Part shown: positions 62,000-64,000 of the stretch, piece after piece
Layout of the letters: every line of letters begins with the position of its first letter
Numbering within the stretch: the stretch's first letter is position 1
Assembly: GCF_002866925.1 (NCBI RefSeq)
Contig: NZ_PKUQ01000055.1
Location: forward strand, 124,001 to 188,000
Reading direction: 5' to 3'
DNA from: Cohaesibacter celericrescens
Lineage (GTDB): Bacteria > Pseudomonadota > Alphaproteobacteria > Rhizobiales > Cohaesibacteraceae
Length of the DNA stretch: 64,000 nt
Translations under genes and position numbers: made by a program
Notes under the pieces: generated by a model
Databases searched by the model: none
The model's input: the letters and a program-made list of their open reading frames with translations, nothing else
Told to the model about the DNA's origin: nothing

Positions 62000-62557
62000 T
62001 TAACCCAGAAAGCGCAGAAAGGTGAGTTTGGTTTCGCCATAAGGGCGCACTTCCAGTGTCTCGAACCGGTCGGGGATGGCCAGATCCGCCTTGGCGTTTT
62101 CTTCCCAGACGATCAGGGCTTGAGGCAATAGCCAACCGCCCGCCACGGCACTCGCCAGCGCTTGCTCGCCCAAGCTTTTGTTATAGGGCGGGTCCATGAA
62201 AACAAGGGAGAAAGGCTCCACCGTGCCTGCATCACCGAGTTTGGTGGCATCGCGGCGGAAAATTTTGGCGACACCATTCAAACCGAACGCTTCCATGTTG
62301 GTGCGGATCAAGCCGCGCCCTTCTATGCCGTCTTCCACAAATAATGCCGATGAGGCGCCGCGAGACAAAGCCTCACAGCCCAGCGCACCGGTACCGGCAA
62401 ACAGATCCAGCACACGGGCGTCCTGCACCACATGGTCGTACCCGTGGGCTAAAATATTAAAAAGCGTTTCCCGCACCCGATCCGTGGTGGGACGGATGCT
62501 TTGGCTTTTGGGGCTGGCCAGTGTTTTGCCCTTTAAGCGACCGCCGACAATGCGCAT
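62000..62557 (-). CDS. rsmD: 16S rRNA (guanine(966)-N(2))-methyltransferase RsmD
   Basis: A 185-residue SAM-dependent methyltransferase that modifies G966 of 16S rRNA. Signs: MRIVGGRLKGK, IRPTTDRVRETLFNIL, VLDLFAGTGALGCEALSRGA (SAM motif I) and the catalytic MDPPYNK. The ATG at 62557 gives the canonical start. It follows a pseudouridine synthase on the same strand, a frequent alphaproteobacterial pairing for ribosome assembly. Confidence 0.95.
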   Translation of the reverse strand: MRIVGGRLKGKTLASPKSQSIRPTTDRVRETLFNILAHGYDHVVQDARVLDLFAGTGALGCEALSRGASSALFVEDGIEGRGLIRTNMEAFGLNGVAKIFRRDATKLGDAGTVEPFSLVFMDPPYNKSLGEQALASAVAGGWLLPQALIVWEENAKADLAIPDRFETLEVRPYGETKLTFLRFLG

Positions 62558-62598
62558 GGGTGCGTGCCTTTTCAATCAAATTGGGTTCACTAATTGCG

Positions 62599-62620
62599 AA
62601 AGGGCGGAGGGCCGCCCTTT
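62599..62620 (-). terminator. Hairpin between the pseudouridine synthase and rsmD
   Basis: AAAGGGCGG and CCGCCCTTT pair perfectly with a 4-base loop in the gap between the two genes. The minus strand has no T-run beyond the stem, so it may only attenuate or process the message. Confidence 0.5.
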
Positions 62621-62645
62621 CTTTTGTATTGTGTAGTTTTGCAGA

Positions 62646-64000
62646 TTAACCCCGGCCGGATCCGCCTCGGGGCCCCCCACGACCACCGCTGGGTTTGCCA
62701 CCGGTCGGGCGGCCACCACCAGATGGACGACCTCCGCCGCTTGGACGGCCTCCACCGGGTTTGCCGCCGCTTGGTTTGCCGCCAGTGGGGCGACCACCGC
62801 TTGGTTTGCCACCACGACCACCCGCACTATCCGGACGACCGCCGCTCATAGGGCGTTTCTTGATGCGTGCATTGGGATCGGCCAGATCTGATTTCTGCGG
62901 ACGACCACCCACTTTGCGCGCAGTGCTACCTTGGGTCTTTTTGCCATCAGCACCTTCTTCGCGGAAGACAAAGTTGGTGCGGCGTGGCGCAGTCGGATCA
63001 AACGGTTTGCGTTCAGCATAAGGAATAGCGTTGCCGCGATCCTTATCTTTATCCCGATCACCGCCACCGCGACGCTCACCCGAACCGCGATCATCTCTGC
63101 CCTTGCGATCAGCGAAACCACGGTCGTTACGATCTCCAGACGGGCGATCCCCGAAAGGTTTGCCGCGTGCCGGACGATCACTGCGATCCCCGCGATCACT
63201 TCTGTCCCCGCGATCTCCACGGTCATCAGAGCGTTTTTTGCCGTCTTTGCTTCCGGCAAAAGCCCGCGCGCCTTCTTTGGCGGTCATATAGCTGCCTTTG
63301 GCACCACCAGATGACTTGCGGTCGTCTCTTTTGGGTTTCTTGGGCTCTTCTTTTGGCATTTCAGTCAAAATCGGAGCATCAAAATCGGCACCGGATTCTT
63401 CGACCAAACGTTCACCAAGCTGGTCGCGCAACACGCGGCCACGCACTTCCATGACCTTGCCTTCTTCCTGCTCTAGCAGCTGGAAGGGGCCGTAAGACAC
63501 ACGGATAAGGCGGTTCACATCAAGGCCGAGATGCCCCAGAACCTTTTTCACTTCGCGGTTTTTGCCTTCGCGCAGGGCAACTGTGATCCAGACATTGTCG
63601 CCCACTTCACGTTCCAGCTGCGCGTCAATAGAGCCATACAACACGCCTTCCAGCGCGATGCCTTCGGCCAATGTGTCTAGCTTTTCTTGTGTGATGCGGC
63701 CATAGGCCCGCACACGATAACGACGCAACCAACCGGTTGATGGCAATTCCAGCACTCGAGCAAGCCCACCATCATTGGTCAACAACAACAGACCTTCGGT
63801 GTTGATGTCCAAGCGCCCCACGGTGATCACGCGCGGCAGGCCCTGCGGTAGTTTTTCAAAAACCGTGGTCCGGCCTTCCGGATCAGACGTCGTGGTGACC
63901 AGACCTTTGGGCTTGTTATACAGCCACAAACGGGTGCGTTCGCGTACGGGAAGCGGCGCGTCGTCCACCATCACCTTGTCTTTGGTGAGGATGTTAACAG
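62646..64000 (-). CDS. rRNA pseudouridine synthase, RluB/RsuA type, with long RG-rich tail (5' partial)
   Basis: The frame runs off the window end. The visible start ([16 protein letters not shown]) is the end of the S4 domain, so the gene begins beyond 64000. The catalytic domain spans the first 200 visible residues: [34 protein letters not shown] with the catalytic Asp in GRLD, and [18 protein letters not shown]. After about 235 come 220 residues of low-complexity sequence rich in Arg, Asp, Gly, Ser and Pro, ending in repeats of RPSGGG/KPSGG. It modifies uridine in 23S or 16S rRNA; the tail probably binds RNA. Confidence 0.92.
   Translation of the reverse strand, partial: VNILTKDKVMVDDAPLPVRERTRLWLYNKPKGLVTTTSDPEGRTTVFEKLPQGLPRVITVGRLDINTEGLLLLTNDGGLARVLELPSTGWLRRYRVRAYGRITQEKLDTLAEGIALEGVLYGSIDAQLEREVGDNVWITVALREGKNREVKKVLGHLGLDVNRLIRVSYGPFQLLEQEEGKVMEVRGRVLRDQLGERLVEESGADFDAPILTEMPKEEPKKPKRDDRKSSGGAKGSYMTAKEGARAFAGSKDGKKRSDDRGDRGDRSDRGDRSDRPARGKPFGDRPSGDRNDRGFADRKGRDDRGSGERRGGGDRDKDKDRGNAIPYAERKPFDPTAPRRTNFVFREEGADGKKTQGSTARKVGGRPQKSDLADPNARIKKRPMSGGRPDSAGGRGGKPSGGRPTGGKPSGGKPGGGRPSGGGRPSGGGRPTGGKPSGGRGGPRGGSGRG

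Noticed and set aside
62695..63021. Pro/Gly-repeat plus-strand frames opposite the pseudouridine synthase tail
   Set aside because: The repeats are the antisense of the synthase RG/SG-rich tail.
1..64000. CRISPR arrays, insertion sequences, integrases, rRNA operons
   Set aside because: I looked for regular repeat-spacer patterns, transposase motifs and rRNA signatures and found none.

Overview
The window looks like chromosomal DNA of a marine-type alphaproteobacterium of the Hyphomicrobiales (Rhizobiales) group. Supporting signs are a C4-pathway 5-aminolevulinate synthase, a PdhS/PleC/DivJ-type cell-cycle histidine kinase with a perfect CtrA-type box in front of it, an Omp2-type porin with the ADLP mature N-terminus, two phasins, a tRNA-His with A73 and no encoded G-1, and several conserved alphaproteobacterial families (DUF2585, ClbS-like, RsmD next to an RluB-type synthase). 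I saw no insertion sequence, prophage, CRISPR array, rRNA or replication origin. Species-level assignment is not possible from the sequence alone.

Layout. 1-5 kb: end of a membrane protein, a LysE exporter, hemA, a CheY-like receiver, a RecD-like helicase and a TetR regulator. 5.6-10.7 kb: an RpiR/SIS regulator divergent from a catabolic-looking operon (DUF849/BKACE-like, Nudix, aldehyde dehydrogenase, SDR). 10.8-14.1 kb: a DUF2585 protein, then a serine/threonine dehydratase divergent from a MocR regulator, with a clear repeat operator between them. 14.2-20.3 kb: a giant PdhS-like kinase, two phasins and tRNA-His. 20.5-30.5 kb: a molybdopterin S/N-oxide reductase, bacterioferritin, a tiny membrane protein, a transglutaminase-like protein, an AT-rich gene-poor stretch, TetR, porin, PAP2 phosphatase, GST and a small gene with a distant CtrA-type box. 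30.7-33.1 kb: AraC, a BesD-family 2OG-Fe oxygenase and LysE on one strand. 33.3-39.9 kb: NnrS, DUF2061, an XRE regulator, an SRAP peptidase, a thioesterase and an MFS carrier. 40-45 kb: a chemoreceptor and a PAS-GGDEF-EAL protein. 45-49.7 kb: a Bcr-type MFS pump and a three-gene overlapping membrane operon (DUF2157, DUF4401, GDYXXLXY). 49.8-54.6 kb: an Amt-like protein fused to a degenerate kinase-like domain, facing a doubly degenerate APH/P-loop protein, then a conserved hypothetical. 54.9-64 kb: a Pat-type acetyltransferase, a universal stress protein, a second chemoreceptor, a ClbS-like protein, rsmD and a pseudouridine synthase that runs off the window.

How the genes fit together. The mixture suggests a free-living cell that stores polyhydroxyalkanoate (phasins), swims with chemoreceptors and c-di-GMP control, runs the PdhS-CtrA circuit, and handles NO, redox and stress (NnrS, BisC-like, Usp, GST). 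The most unusual part is a set of proteins whose family active sites are missing while the fold is kept: an ammonium-transporter-like sensor with both pore histidines lost (49.8-51.9 kb), its neighbour with a degenerate APH kinase and P-loop (52-53.8 kb), a BKACE-like protein with all three zinc ligands lost (6.9 kb), a Pat-type protein with Arg at the phosphohistidine position (57 kb) and a bacterioferritin with the haem Met replaced by Leu (23.4 kb). A second attractive candidate is the AraC / amino-acid oxygenase / LysE module at 30.7-33.1 kb. All functional statements are from reading motifs; no database search was possible.
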